A model generated the notes under the pieces. The model made no database searches. It worked only from the letters and a program-made list of their open reading frames with translations, and was not told the DNA's origin. The translations under genes were made by a program, and so were the position numbers. This document shows, piece after piece, positions 44,229 through 53,244 of a stretch of 64,000 nucleotides of DNA. Within the stretch, counting starts at the first letter, position 1. The number at the start of each line of letters is the position of its first letter. The stretch is from PWXP01 sp034005525 (GTDB lineage Bacteria; Planctomycetota; Planctomycetia; Pirellulales; Thermoguttaceae), in contig JAVEUP010000003.1 of the NCBI GenBank assembly GCA_034005525.1, positions 1 to 64,000 on the forward strand. Reading direction: 5' to 3'.

Positions 44229-45341
44229 TTGAAAGAGCATCATCTCGCTTGCGTGGTCGGCGCGCGGCCGAATTTCATGAAAATGGCGCCCCTGCTACGC
44301 GCCTTGGCGGCGTTTACGAACGTGCGGACGACCCTGGTGCATACCGGCCAGCACTACGACGCGAACCTTTCCGACGTGTTCTTCGACGAGTTGGGCATGC
44401 CGCGGCCCGACGTTTCGCTCGACGTAGGCTCCGGCAAGCACGGCTGGCAAACCGCCCGCGTGATCGAGCGATTTGAGGAGATGCTGGAACGGTACGCCGC
44501 CGGGGGCGAGCCGATCAGCCGCGTGGTTGTGGTGGGCGACGTAAACTCGACCATGGCCGCCACGCTGGCCGCCGTGAAGCTGGGCGTGCCCGTGGCTCAC
44601 GTCGAGGCCGGGCTGCGGAGCTTCGACCGCACCATGCCCGAGGAGATCAACCGGATCGTGACCGACGCCCTGTGCGACATGCTGCTGGTTTCCGAGCCGT
44701 CGGGCATGGAAAACCTCCGCCGCGAGGGGCACCCGGCGGAGCACGTTCACCTGGTCGGCAACGTGATGATCGACACGCTGCTGTGGCTGCTGCCGATGGC
44801 GAAATCGCAGGATACGCCCGGGCGGCTGAAGCTTCAGCCGGGCCGGTACGGCGTGGTCACGCTGCACCGGCCGTCGAACGTCGATCAGGTAGAAACCCTC
44901 GGCCCGCTGCTTGACGTGCTCATCGAGACGTCAAGCGAGTTGCCGCTGGTGTTTCCGGTCCATCCCCGCACGCAAGCACGCATCGACCGGTTCGGTCTGG
45001 CCGAACGCATGGCAGCCGCCCCGGGGATCATTCAAACGGAACCGCTGGGTTACCTCGACTTCCTGGCGCTCAGTTCGCAGGCGAAACTGGCGGTGACCGA
45101 TTCCGGCGGGCTGCAAGAGGAATCGACCGTGCTAGGTATTCCGTGCCTGACGGCCCGGTTCAATACCGAGCGGCCCGTCACCGTCGAGCAGGGTACCAGC
45201 ACCCTGGTGGGCAACGATCCACAGAAGCTCCGTGCCGGGCTTCGCGCCGTGCTGGACGGCACGTACAAGCAGGGGCGCTGTCCCGAACTATGGGACGGCC
45301 ATGCGGCTGAGCGGATCGCACAAGTGATTGTTGGAGAATGA
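44229..45341 (+). CDS. wecB: UDP-N-acetylglucosamine 2-epimerase (non-hydrolysing)
   Basis: The 370-residue enzyme is read from the TTG at 44229; an in-frame start at 44157 is possible but starts in repeat-like sequence. It has GARPNFMKMAPLLRAL, HTGQHYDANLSDVFF, GDVNSTMAATLAA, HVEAGLRSFDRTMPEEINR and DSGGLQEE, all conserved in WecB/MnaA. It interconverts UDP-GlcNAc and UDP-ManNAc for surface glycans. Its stop (TGA at 45339-45341) directly abuts the next start, so the pair is coupled. Confidence 0.92.
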   Translation: MKEHHLACVVGARPNFMKMAPLLRALAAFTNVRTTLVHTGQHYDANLSDVFFDELGMPRPDVSLDVGSGKHGWQTARVIERFEEMLERYAAGGEPISRVVVVGDVNSTMAATLAAVKLGVPVAHVEAGLRSFDRTMPEEINRIVTDALCDMLLVSEPSGMENLRREGHPAEHVHLVGNVMIDTLLWLLPMAKSQDTPGRLKLQPGRYGVVTLHRPSNVDQVETLGPLLDVLIETSSELPLVFPVHPRTQARIDRFGLAERMAAAPGIIQTEPLGYLDFLALSSQAKLAVTDSGGLQEESTVLGIPCLTARFNTERPVTVEQGTSTLVGNDPQKLRAGLRAVLDGTYKQGRCPELWDGHAAERIAQVIVGE

Positions 45342-46406
45342 ATGTCAATGCAAACCATCCTCGTTACCGGCGGCGCTGGCTTCATCGGAAGCTGTTTCGT
45401 GCGGCAGTGCATGCAGGACCGGTTTGCCCGTGTGATCAACCTCGACAAGCTCACCTACGCCGGCAACCTCGATTCGCTGGCGCCGGTGCTCGACGACCCC
45501 GATCACGTATTCGTGCAGGCCGATATTGCCGATCGGATCGCCGTCGACCGGGTCTTTGCCGAGCATCGCCCGGCGGCCGTGGTCCACTTCGCGGCCGAGT
45601 CGCACGTCGACCGGTCCATCGACGGGCCGGCCGAGTTCCTGCACACCAACGTTCAAGGCACGTTCCACCTGCTCGATGCGGCGCGGCACTTCGTCCGCGG
45701 CCTGCCGGAGGCCGAGCAGCAGGCGTTCCGCTTCCTGCACGTTTCGACCGACGAGGTGTACGGCTCGCTGGGTCCGGACGGCCGGTTCACCGAAACGAGC
45801 CCCTACGATCCCAGTTCGCCTTACTCGGCCTCGAAGGCCGCCGCCGACCACTTCGCCCGCGCGTACCATCGGACCTACGGCCTGCCGGTGATTGTCACGA
45901 ATTGCTCGAACAACTACGGTCCGTACCAGTTCCCCGAAAAGCTCATCCCACTGGTAGTTCTCAACGCCCTCGAAGGTAAGCCGCTGCCGGTGTACGGCGA
46001 CGGGGGGAACGTGCGCGACTGGCTCTACGTGGAAGACCACTGCGAGGCGCTTCGGCGCGTCCTGCTGGCGGGCCGGCCCGGCGAAACGTATAATATCGGT
46101 GGAAACTGCCAGCAGCGGAACGTCGACGTGGTCGAGACCATCTGCCGGCTGGTCGACCAGTTGCGGCCCGGCCTGCCGCACGCGCCCTGCCGGCAGCTTA
46201 TCCGCTTCGTGACCGACCGTCCAGGGCACGACCGGCGCTACGCGATCGACGCGGCGAAGATCGAGAACGAGTTGGGCTGGCGGCCCCGGCACGATTTCGA
46301 GTCGGGCCTGCGGGCAACCGTCGCCTGGTACATCGACAACCCCCGGTGGGTCGATCGCGTCCAAAGCGGCACCTACCGCCGCGAGCGCCTGGGGTTGAAT
46401 GCCTGA
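45342..46406 (+). CDS. rfbB: dTDP-glucose 4,6-dehydratase
   Basis: The 354-residue SDR enzyme has TGGAGFIGS (NAD site), HFAAESHVDRSI, the STDEVYG active-site triad region (Thr-Asp-Glu) and YSASKAAAD (Tyr-x-x-x-Lys). It converts dTDP-glucose to dTDP-4-keto-6-deoxyglucose, the entry to deoxysugars. It begins right after the epimerase stop, with GGAG five bases before the ATG; an ATG at 45348 is also possible. A decayed copy of its bases 45982-46124 lies at 50801-50942. No rfbA/C/D genes are seen in the window. Confidence 0.93.
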   Translation: MSMQTILVTGGAGFIGSCFVRQCMQDRFARVINLDKLTYAGNLDSLAPVLDDPDHVFVQADIADRIAVDRVFAEHRPAAVVHFAAESHVDRSIDGPAEFLHTNVQGTFHLLDAARHFVRGLPEAEQQAFRFLHVSTDEVYGSLGPDGRFTETSPYDPSSPYSASKAAADHFARAYHRTYGLPVIVTNCSNNYGPYQFPEKLIPLVVLNALEGKPLPVYGDGGNVRDWLYVEDHCEALRRVLLAGRPGETYNIGGNCQQRNVDVVETICRLVDQLRPGLPHAPCRQLIRFVTDRPGHDRRYAIDAAKIENELGWRPRHDFESGLRATVAWYIDNPRWVDRVQSGTYRRERLGLNA

Positions 46407-46495
46407 GGTGGGCACGCCTGTTCACAGGGGATCTGTCCGGGTTCTCGCGGCACACGGGAGAACTCACCCAATGCGTCAACCGAAAGGCATCGCGA

Positions 46496-47101
46496 TCATG
46501 GTTGCTCGATGCTGACGAAGGCACATTGCTTGCCGGCCGCACGGACCCGGTCACGGATCAGCGCCTTGACGGCGTCATAGTTGTCCGGTTCGCAAATCAA
46601 CCGGACGTTCCACGCGCCGCCCGAAATGAGCACCTGCCGGGTCAAGTCGTTGGTCTCGACCCGCCGGGCCTCCTTCCATCGCGTGAACGGATGCCACGCG
46701 CTCCATTGCCCGCCCTTGAAGGTGATCAGGAACACGAGCCACATAAGGAACCCCACGCCCTGGTCGGTCGAGCGCTGCCGGGCGGACGGCATGATTCCCG
46801 CGCCTTGTTCCGTGACGTAGAACACAACTGCCGGGTCGCGCAGGCCGGCCTTGATCAGCACCCAGACCAGCAGGAACAGCAGCCAGGCGCCGCCGAGCAG
46901 CACCAGAGCCGGGCCGGCGCCTTCGATCCCGCTGCGATCGACCATCCGCGCCCCCTGCCAGACGATGGCCGCGGCCAGCACTGCCATGAAGATCAAGGTG
47001 CGCGGCGTTCCGGGCCCGCCCTCGAGCGCGCGAGAGAACCGGCGCAGCCGTCCGGGCCATTGCAGCACGACGTCTTTCGGGAATCGGCGGTTTCGGGTCA
47101 T
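46496..47101 (-). CDS. Small membrane protein of unknown function
   Basis: The 201-residue protein has three hydrophobic segments (TLIFMAVLAAAIVWQ, ALVLLGGAWLLFLLVWVLI, VGFLMWLVFLITF). The rest is soluble with no family motif recognised. Its ATG overlaps the TGA of the upstream PDZ gene (TGATG at 47099-47103), indicating translational coupling and a shared envelope role. Confidence 0.7.
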   Translation of the reverse strand: MTRNRRFPKDVVLQWPGRLRRFSRALEGGPGTPRTLIFMAVLAAAIVWQGARMVDRSGIEGAGPALVLLGGAWLLFLLVWVLIKAGLRDPAVVFYVTEQGAGIMPSARQRSTDQGVGFLMWLVFLITFKGGQWSAWHPFTRWKEARRVETNDLTRQVLISGGAWNVRLICEPDNYDAVKALIRDRVRAAGKQCAFVSIEQP

Positions 47102-49194
47102 CAGAACAGGAACCCGCCCTTTCCCTGGCCGATCAGTTGGTCTTCAACCCGGGCACGGTATCGGCCCGGGCGGTAAGTTTCCACATGGCGAAATATCCTT
47201 TCGGGCGCTTTCCCGGTGAACGTGTAAAACGTAACCGTGACCCGATCCGGCTCGATACGCACCGTCGGCGCCCAATGTTGCGGCCTTGCGGCCGACCACT
47301 TCCACTGGCCGGCCGGAGTGGTGGGGCGTGAAGGCGGGAAATCGTCCTCTGCCGGCGGCTTCTTCCAGGGATCGTCTTCCAGGATGACGTGAGTGCCCCA
47401 TTCGATGCCGTGCCACGAAGCGCCGAACTCGCGCAGCTCCCGGCGCAGCACGGAGGCCGCCATGTACGACCACTCCGAGCCGTCCCCTTCGATCGCTTCC
47501 ATCAGGTCGTCGAGGGCGTCCCACGGCTTGGGTGCGTTGAAAACGTGATTCTCAAGGGTCGGGCTGTCTTTCGGCTCGGGAAACTCGGCATTCTCGGGCA
47601 TGGCCCAAACGACGCCGCTGGCGTTGCCGTTCTCGCGAAAGACATACGCCCGCAACACGTAGCCCTTCCGCAAGCGCAACGGTTTGAACAGGTCGACCAG
47701 CCTATTGGGATCGTGCTCGCTCTTGGCCCAGCCGGCCGGCGCCGGTTCGGGGTCTTGCTCGGGAAACTGAAAGTCTTGGTCGTCGACGTCGACCGGCGGA
47801 CTCCAGACCTCCACGGCCCGCTTTCGCAGTTGTTCGATTTGCGTGACAGACGGCATCGGGGCCGGCTCGGAAGGCGGCGCGGGGTGCGTTTTGCCTGGTG
47901 GCGGAGTGGCCGCGCCCGACGCCTTTTCCCGTTCGGCAATCTCCGCTTCGGACGCCGCAGGCCTGGGCACCGGTCCGGCCGGCCGTGAAGGCGGCGTCAT
48001 ATCGGAAGCTTCGGCCGGCCGCGGTGGCGGCGGCCGAATGCCCAACTTGCGTTCCACCTCGGCGTCGATCGCCTGAAGTTCCGCCCCCAGAGCGTCGAGT
48101 TCCGCTTGCAGCGCAGCAGGCGAAGAAGACGCCGCAGCCGGCGGCGAGGGTGGCGGCCTGTCCGTGGTTTCCGCCGATGGAACCGCCGTCCCGGCGATAA
48201 CGGAACCGGGTTCCGGCTGATGGCGCCGCGTTGGGTCCGCGCTGCGGAGCGTTCCCAAAATGGTCTCCATCACAAACGGCAATCGGGCAGGGTCATTTCT
48301 GGGCGGAGTGAAGAGATTCAATTCGTACCGCCTCGCGTCCGCTACAAACGCGAGCCGGTACAGGGTGAACAGCCGCTCGCGCCCCACAATTCCCGAAGCG
48401 AATACGGCGGGAATGTCGCCGAGCAGAACCCAACCTGATTTGCCGTGAAGAAATGCCTCGCCGGCTTGCCGCCGAAACGCTTCAAGGGATTCGACCGCAT
48501 TGGCGGCCGGCGCGAAATCGGCGTACAGGTAGAGCCGGTAGTTGTCGTCGGTCGACTGCAAATAATGGTAGGCGCGCCCGGTGACCTCCTCGTGGAGCGG
48601 GCCGGGAGCCAGCTTCCAGTCCGGAAAGTAATCGAACTGGTATCCGCCGCCCGGCGCCGTGTAGGAATGGAAAGCCGGAGTTGGCGGGTCGGCAAGTGCG
48701 ATGGGCAGTTGCAGCATCCCACGCTGCCGGCCGCGCACGAGGACAACCGCTCGCCGGCTGTCGGGTTCGGCGGTGAATAGCGCCGCCTCAAAATCCTCGA
48801 TGTTTTCGATCTGGCGATCCCCCAATTGTTCAATCACATCGCCGACCCGGAAACCGGCTGCCGCCGCCGTGCTATTGGGCGCAACGTGCGCGATGACGAC
48901 GCCCACGGGCGCCTCCGCGCCGCGGGCGAGCGCCTCGTCGAAGTCGCCCGGCGCTACCCGCAGCCCGACCGATCGGGGGCGAACGTCCAGAAGGCTGGCG
49001 ACTTTCACGGTGCCGGCGGGCACCCCGATGCCATTCGCGGAGTGACGAGGTTCGTCGGCTCTGCTGGCGATGCCTGTTGCCACGACGGTCCCTGCGGCGG
49101 CGGCCAGGAGGATTAGCGGCAGGCCACGTTTGCGGAGTCGGAAGAGGGTTTCCGGTGAGTCCGTTTGCAGTGTGTGCTTGGTTGCTTTGCCCAT
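47101..49194 (-). CDS. Membrane/exported protein with a PDZ domain
   Basis: The 697-residue protein starts at 49194 (GAAGGGG upstream). A hydrophobic segment (LPLILLAAAAGTVVATGIAS) near residue 30 exports or anchors it. A PDZ domain follows (about 75-150: VVIAHVAPNSTAAAAGFRVGDVIEQLGD). Then comes a globular region, a Pro/Ala-rich linker (PPPSPPAAASSSPAALQ...) and a C-terminal globular part of unknown type. No protease domain (no HtrA Ser) is present. It precedes, and is coupled to, the small membrane protein. Confidence 0.78.
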   Translation of the reverse strand: MGKATKHTLQTDSPETLFRLRKRGLPLILLAAAAGTVVATGIASRADEPRHSANGIGVPAGTVKVASLLDVRPRSVGLRVAPGDFDEALARGAEAPVGVVIAHVAPNSTAAAAGFRVGDVIEQLGDRQIENIEDFEAALFTAEPDSRRAVVLVRGRQRGMLQLPIALADPPTPAFHSYTAPGGGYQFDYFPDWKLAPGPLHEEVTGRAYHYLQSTDDNYRLYLYADFAPAANAVESLEAFRRQAGEAFLHGKSGWVLLGDIPAVFASGIVGRERLFTLYRLAFVADARRYELNLFTPPRNDPARLPFVMETILGTLRSADPTRRHQPEPGSVIAGTAVPSAETTDRPPPSPPAAASSSPAALQAELDALGAELQAIDAEVERKLGIRPPPPRPAEASDMTPPSRPAGPVPRPAASEAEIAEREKASGAATPPPGKTHPAPPSEPAPMPSVTQIEQLRKRAVEVWSPPVDVDDQDFQFPEQDPEPAPAGWAKSEHDPNRLVDLFKPLRLRKGYVLRAYVFRENGNASGVVWAMPENAEFPEPKDSPTLENHVFNAPKPWDALDDLMEAIEGDGSEWSYMAASVLRRELREFGASWHGIEWGTHVILEDDPWKKPPAEDDFPPSRPTTPAGQWKWSAARPQHWAPTVRIEPDRVTVTFYTFTGKAPERIFRHVETYRPGRYRARVEDQLIGQGKGGFLF

Positions 49195-49292
49195 AAAGGC
49201 CCCTTCACAATTTCCATTCTGCTCTCCGAGCAACTTTGCGCGAACCGGATCGTTGCTCCCCCCCCAATATCTGGAAAGGTTATTTTCCTCAC

Positions 49293-50651
49293 TCACCGCG
49301 CGCCCGAGCGAGGAGGGACGCGAATACGTTCGCCGCTGGGGGGTGCTACTCCTCCCTTGTGCGGTCCGGCCCGACGGAACTGTTCGCGAACGCGGTCTCG
49401 ATCCTTTTCGATCTGTTCGCGAGTACCTGCCGGCAACATACTGTAGAAAGCCTTCTCTTTTCCCCCTGATTTCCCGCGAGAAGAATAGTAGGTTCCGTAA
49501 TCGCTCATCACGGGCGGAGTACAGGGGTTGCACAAGGATGTGTTGGACACGTGAGCAACCTCCTTGCGGCAACGCGGACACGTCATGGTCCGTGGAGGCT
49601 GCGGCTTCTGTGGCGGCGTGGCAGCCTGACCCTTGCCGTGAAACTGCTTGGCGGCTTCCGACACGTGTTCCCGATATTGCCGTTCGTATTTCGCCTGTTC
49701 CCTCTGCAGCGCCATTCGATGCTGTTCGATATTGGCGTCCGATCTACTCATTTCTTCCGCGAGTCTTTGCACGGCCCGCTCCTTCATTAGTTCATCAATC
49801 CGTTTCTCCAAAGCCTCGATGGTAGCCAACGTGTTGCGGATATCCCTGCTTTCTTCCGCCACAGCCGCGTCGAGCCTCTGCTTGAGCCCCTCGATGCGCA
49901 GATTAGCCCGCAGAATGTCGCCGTCTCGCTGACCAATTGCCTGATTCGCCGCGGCAATCTCCCGGGCGATTCGGCCCTCTTCGCCCAGCATACTCGTAAA
50001 GCGTTCCGTCGCATGCAACGCCTGGAGCTGCTGCCGGTACACTCCTTGCGTTTTCAGCCGCAAGCTTTCATATCTTTCCATCCATCCAGTCACTTCCTGG
50101 AGGCGGATGGCCGGGCTCAGATCGCGCAGAACGGCCCCACTCTCCCCGCTCATCTGAATCCGCCTCGACTCCTCTTCCGCAGGCAGATCAGGACGGACCT
50201 TAGCGTCTCCTTTGGGGTCGAAGTCGGTCGACTTCAGGTCGTCGGGCGTGTCTTCGGTATCGGTGAACTTTTTGAAATCGTCCAATCCGCTCTTGATGAT
50301 ATCGTTCCGAGCTTCGTGGGCAATTGTCTTCAACTGCTGAAGTCTTTCGTCAATGGCCTGAATGGTGCCAAGCGTTTCGCGGAGGGCGCCATCCTTCGCC
50401 TCCTCGGCCTGACGAGCCTTCTGCCGGGTGCGGAGGTCGGCCTGCATCGCGTCTCGACCGTCCTCGAGCGTCTTCTTTTCCCCTTCGAGCTTGGAGCGCA
50501 GACGCTCCTGTTCCTGAATCTGGCTTTGGATTCTTCCCGATCCCGGCGGCGACGCGCCGGCATCCGCGAGGCATACACCCCGCGGGCCTTCCAGCGCCCA
50601 CATGACGGCACACACGACTCCGACCATCCAGACCTGTTGCATAGCTCTCAT
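49293..50651 (-). CDS. Exported coiled-coil protein with C-terminal zinc-ribbon
   Basis: The 452-residue protein has a signal peptide (MVGVVCAVMWALEGPRGVCLADA). A long Gln/Glu/Arg/Lys-rich coiled coil spans about residues 35-330 (e.g. IQSQIQEQERLRSKLEGEKK, RNTLATIEALEKRIDEL). The C-terminal third has two Cys pairs, CPRCRKE and CNPC, likely a zinc ribbon. The start at 50651 has AGGG upstream; an ATG at 50642 is an alternative. It may be a structural or adaptor protein. Confidence 0.7.
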   Translation of the reverse strand: MRAMQQVWMVGVVCAVMWALEGPRGVCLADAGASPPGSGRIQSQIQEQERLRSKLEGEKKTLEDGRDAMQADLRTRQKARQAEEAKDGALRETLGTIQAIDERLQQLKTIAHEARNDIIKSGLDDFKKFTDTEDTPDDLKSTDFDPKGDAKVRPDLPAEEESRRIQMSGESGAVLRDLSPAIRLQEVTGWMERYESLRLKTQGVYRQQLQALHATERFTSMLGEEGRIAREIAAANQAIGQRDGDILRANLRIEGLKQRLDAAVAEESRDIRNTLATIEALEKRIDELMKERAVQRLAEEMSRSDANIEQHRMALQREQAKYERQYREHVSEAAKQFHGKGQAATPPQKPQPPRTMTCPRCRKEVAHVSNTSLCNPCTPPVMSDYGTYYSSRGKSGGKEKAFYSMLPAGTREQIEKDRDRVREQFRRAGPHKGGVAPPSGERIRVPPRSGAR

Positions 50652-50995
50652 CTCACCCTGCAAGAGTACATCGCGCTGATTCAACACTGCGAACTATTCT
50701 ATTCCCCCAAATTCAGCGGTGCAAGCACCCAGTGGGCAATTCTCGCCCCATCGTCCTTAGGTACCGCCCAAAACCGCATGCGCGATCCGCCATGATAGCT
50801 CGCTGCCGGTGTACAGCGACGGGGAACGTGCGCGACCGGCTCCTCCTGGAAGACCAATGCGAATCGCTTCGGCGCGTGTTGCTGGTGGGCCGGCCCGGCG
50901 AAACGTATAATATCGATGCAAACTGCCGGTAGCGGAACCTCGCAAGCAAACGACCGCAAACGTCGATTCGTCAATCCCCAAACCCCACTGTACGC
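50652..50995. other. Divergent intergenic region with a gene remnant
   Basis: This 344-bp region between the divergent coiled-coil and GT2 genes holds the 142-bp dehydratase fragment annotated separately. Nothing else is supported. Confidence 0.6.
50801..50942 (+). pseudogene. Decayed internal fragment of dTDP-glucose 4,6-dehydratase
   Basis: It aligns to 45982-46124 of the intact rfbB with about 16 substitutions by eye. Two G's are missing after cgacgg, which shifts the frame, and CAG has become TAG near the end. Readable residues include GNVRDRLLLEDQCESLRRVL and VGRPGETYNI. It lacks both ends of the gene. Confidence 0.85.
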
Positions 50996-51796
50996 ATGCC
51001 CGATTCCCAGAAGCACGACACCTCGGCGTGGTACGACGACTCTGCCGAAGTCCGCATTGCCCGGCAGATGGGCCTTGCCCCCCTTCCCGCCGAGTTGCGG
51101 CTATCGGTCGTGGTGCCGGTCTACAACGAGGAAGCCACGGTCGAGGAAGTGATCCACCGCATCCGGCAGCACGCGTGCAACATCCAGATCGTTGCAGTCG
51201 ACGACGCCAGCACCGACGGAACGTCCGAGGTGCTCGCCCGGCTGGCCGAACAGGCCGACGGTGGCAACCTGACGGTAATCCGTCACGAGCGCAACCGAGG
51301 GAAGGGCGGTGCCCTCCGCACGGGGTTCGGGCACGTCACCGGCGAGGTGGTGCTCATTCAGGACGCCGACCTGGAGTACGATCCGGCCGAATACCCCAGG
51401 CTCGTGTGGCCCATTCTCGAGGGCAAGGCCGACGTGGTCTACGGCTCCCGGTTCTCGACGACGGCGCCGCACCGCGTGCTTTACTACTGGCATTCCGTGG
51501 CGAACCGCACGCTCACCATGCTGTCGAATCTGACGACCGATCTGAACCTGACCGACATGGAAACCTGCTACAAGGTATTCCGCCGGGAAGTGATCGACGC
51601 GATCCTGCCGACGCTCAAGGAGAACGCATTTGGCATCGAGCCGGAACTGACGGCCAAGATCGCCCGCCGCGCCTACCGGGTCTACGAGGTGGGCATCGGC
51701 TACAGCGGCCGCACCTATGCGGCCGGCAAGAAGATCGGCCTGAAAGACGCCCTCCGCGCCGTCTGGTGCATCTTGCGATACTGGCGCTGCGATTGA
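50996..51796 (+). CDS. GT2 family glycosyltransferase (polyprenyl/dolichol-phosphate mannose synthase-like)
   Basis: The 266-residue protein has SVVVPVYNEEATVEEVI, VDDASTDGT, NRGKGGALRTG and QDADLEYDP (DAD metal motif), all typical of DPM1-type GT2 enzymes, with no C-terminal membrane helices. It transfers a sugar from a nucleotide sugar to a lipid or protein acceptor. It is 53 bp after the dehydratase remnant, so the region may once have been a longer glycan operon. Confidence 0.88.
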   Translation: MPDSQKHDTSAWYDDSAEVRIARQMGLAPLPAELRLSVVVPVYNEEATVEEVIHRIRQHACNIQIVAVDDASTDGTSEVLARLAEQADGGNLTVIRHERNRGKGGALRTGFGHVTGEVVLIQDADLEYDPAEYPRLVWPILEGKADVVYGSRFSTTAPHRVLYYWHSVANRTLTMLSNLTTDLNLTDMETCYKVFRREVIDAILPTLKENAFGIEPELTAKIARRAYRVYEVGIGYSGRTYAAGKKIGLKDALRAVWCILRYWRCD

Positions 51797-51909
51797 GTTC
51801 CGTCCGAACCGGTCTTGACCCCGGCCGGGCATCTTGGTACTGAACGCTTCTGTTTTTTCCGCTCCTCGTTGGCCCACGCGAAAAACCACTCCCTCTAGGG
51901 GGTCTCCTC

Positions 51910-53244
51910 GTGACATATCATGGCTTGCGGCCACTCCTGGCCGTTTTCTTGGGTCTGCTTCTCAGCCACAGTGCACTGGGGCAGGCTCGCATGCAGTTCC
52001 CGTCGCTACTGGGCGATGGGACGACCGTTCCTCCGCCCGGCACGGCAGGCACCGGGGTCTCGACATTCACCCCTGCGCAGGGCACTGCGGTTCAGCCAAA
52101 CTCTGCCGTTGCGCCACCGGTTTACGGTGCACCGCAGGCATCCGGCGCTACGCCCTATCCGGCCGCCCCGAACTACGCCGTGCCGCCGAACTACACGGCT
52201 CCGCCGACATATAGCCAACCCGGTACCTTCGGCCAACCCGGTGCGACGGTCAACCCCCTCGCACCGTCGCTCGGTCCGCAAACAGCACCCGTAGGCCCAG
52301 TCCCCGGCGCACAATTCAGCGGTACCATTCAGGCGCCCCCGGCCACGTGGGATCCATACGCACCGCCGGGCTCGGCGCCCGCCTCGTTGCTTCCGCAGGA
52401 CCCCTATTTACCCTACAATACCCCGGCTTTCTCCACGGGAAACATACAGCGATTTCTTCAGGAAGCGCGGCTCGATTACGTTTGGATGGTGGGCCATGGC
52501 GAGAAGGAGTTCGGCATCAACGACATCGAGACATACGCGACCTTTGCCATTCCGTTCTTCCACAACACGCAAACGCCGCTCTTGGTGACGCCCGGTTTCG
52601 CGGTTCACTTGTGGGAGGGGCCGGTTACCGTGCCGCCGACCGAAATGGGCGACCTCCCGCCGGTTGCTTACGACGCCTACCTGGAAGGCGCCTGGAACCC
52701 ACAGGTCACGCAGACGTTTGGCGGCGAGTTGTCGTTCCGCACCGGCGTGTACTCCGACTTCAAGCACATCAACGAGCACAGCATCCGCTACCAGGGTAAG
52801 GGACTGGCCGTGCTGGCCTTCTCGCCGAACGTGAAGGTCAAGGCGGGCGTTTGGTACATCGACCGCAATAAGATCAAGATTCTGCCCGCCGGCGGGTTAA
52901 TATGGACACCGCAGGGGCCCGACGGCAACGTCGTCTTCGAAATCCTGTTCCCCAACCCGCGGATCGCATTCCGGCTGGCCGACTACCAGAACACCGAGTG
53001 GTGGCTCTATGGCCGGGGCGAGTACGGGGGCGGGGCGTGGGCGGTTACGCGATTGGACGGCCCCGATCGGGTCGATTACAACGACATACGCGTGGCGGTC
53101 GGTCTGGAGTTCATCCGCCCGCGGTTCAGCGGACTGTTTGAAGTGGGAGGCGCCTTCGAACGCGAGATTATCTATCACAGCGGAACTCCACCGGCAACCT
53201 ACCCGCACCCGACGGTCTTCCTGCGAGGAAGCGTGGCCTTTTGA
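51910..53244 (+). CDS. Exported outer-membrane-like protein, paralog A
   Basis: The 444-residue protein starts at the GTG at 51910 with a signal peptide (YHGLRPLLAVFLGLLLSHSALG). A Pro/Gln/Tyr-rich repeat region (PNYAVPPNYTAPPTYSQPG) spans about 60-130. The following ~310 residues share with the next gene the segments TPLLVTPGFAVHLWEGP and ILPAGGLIW, and alternate short strands as in outer-membrane beta-barrels. It has no known family assigned. The next gene overlaps it at TTGA. Confidence 0.75.
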   Translation: MTYHGLRPLLAVFLGLLLSHSALGQARMQFPSLLGDGTTVPPPGTAGTGVSTFTPAQGTAVQPNSAVAPPVYGAPQASGATPYPAAPNYAVPPNYTAPPTYSQPGTFGQPGATVNPLAPSLGPQTAPVGPVPGAQFSGTIQAPPATWDPYAPPGSAPASLLPQDPYLPYNTPAFSTGNIQRFLQEARLDYVWMVGHGEKEFGINDIETYATFAIPFFHNTQTPLLVTPGFAVHLWEGPVTVPPTEMGDLPPVAYDAYLEGAWNPQVTQTFGGELSFRTGVYSDFKHINEHSIRYQGKGLAVLAFSPNVKVKAGVWYIDRNKIKILPAGGLIWTPQGPDGNVVFEILFPNPRIAFRLADYQNTEWWLYGRGEYGGGAWAVTRLDGPDRVDYNDIRVAVGLEFIRPRFSGLFEVGGAFEREIIYHSGTPPATYPHPTVFLRGSVAF

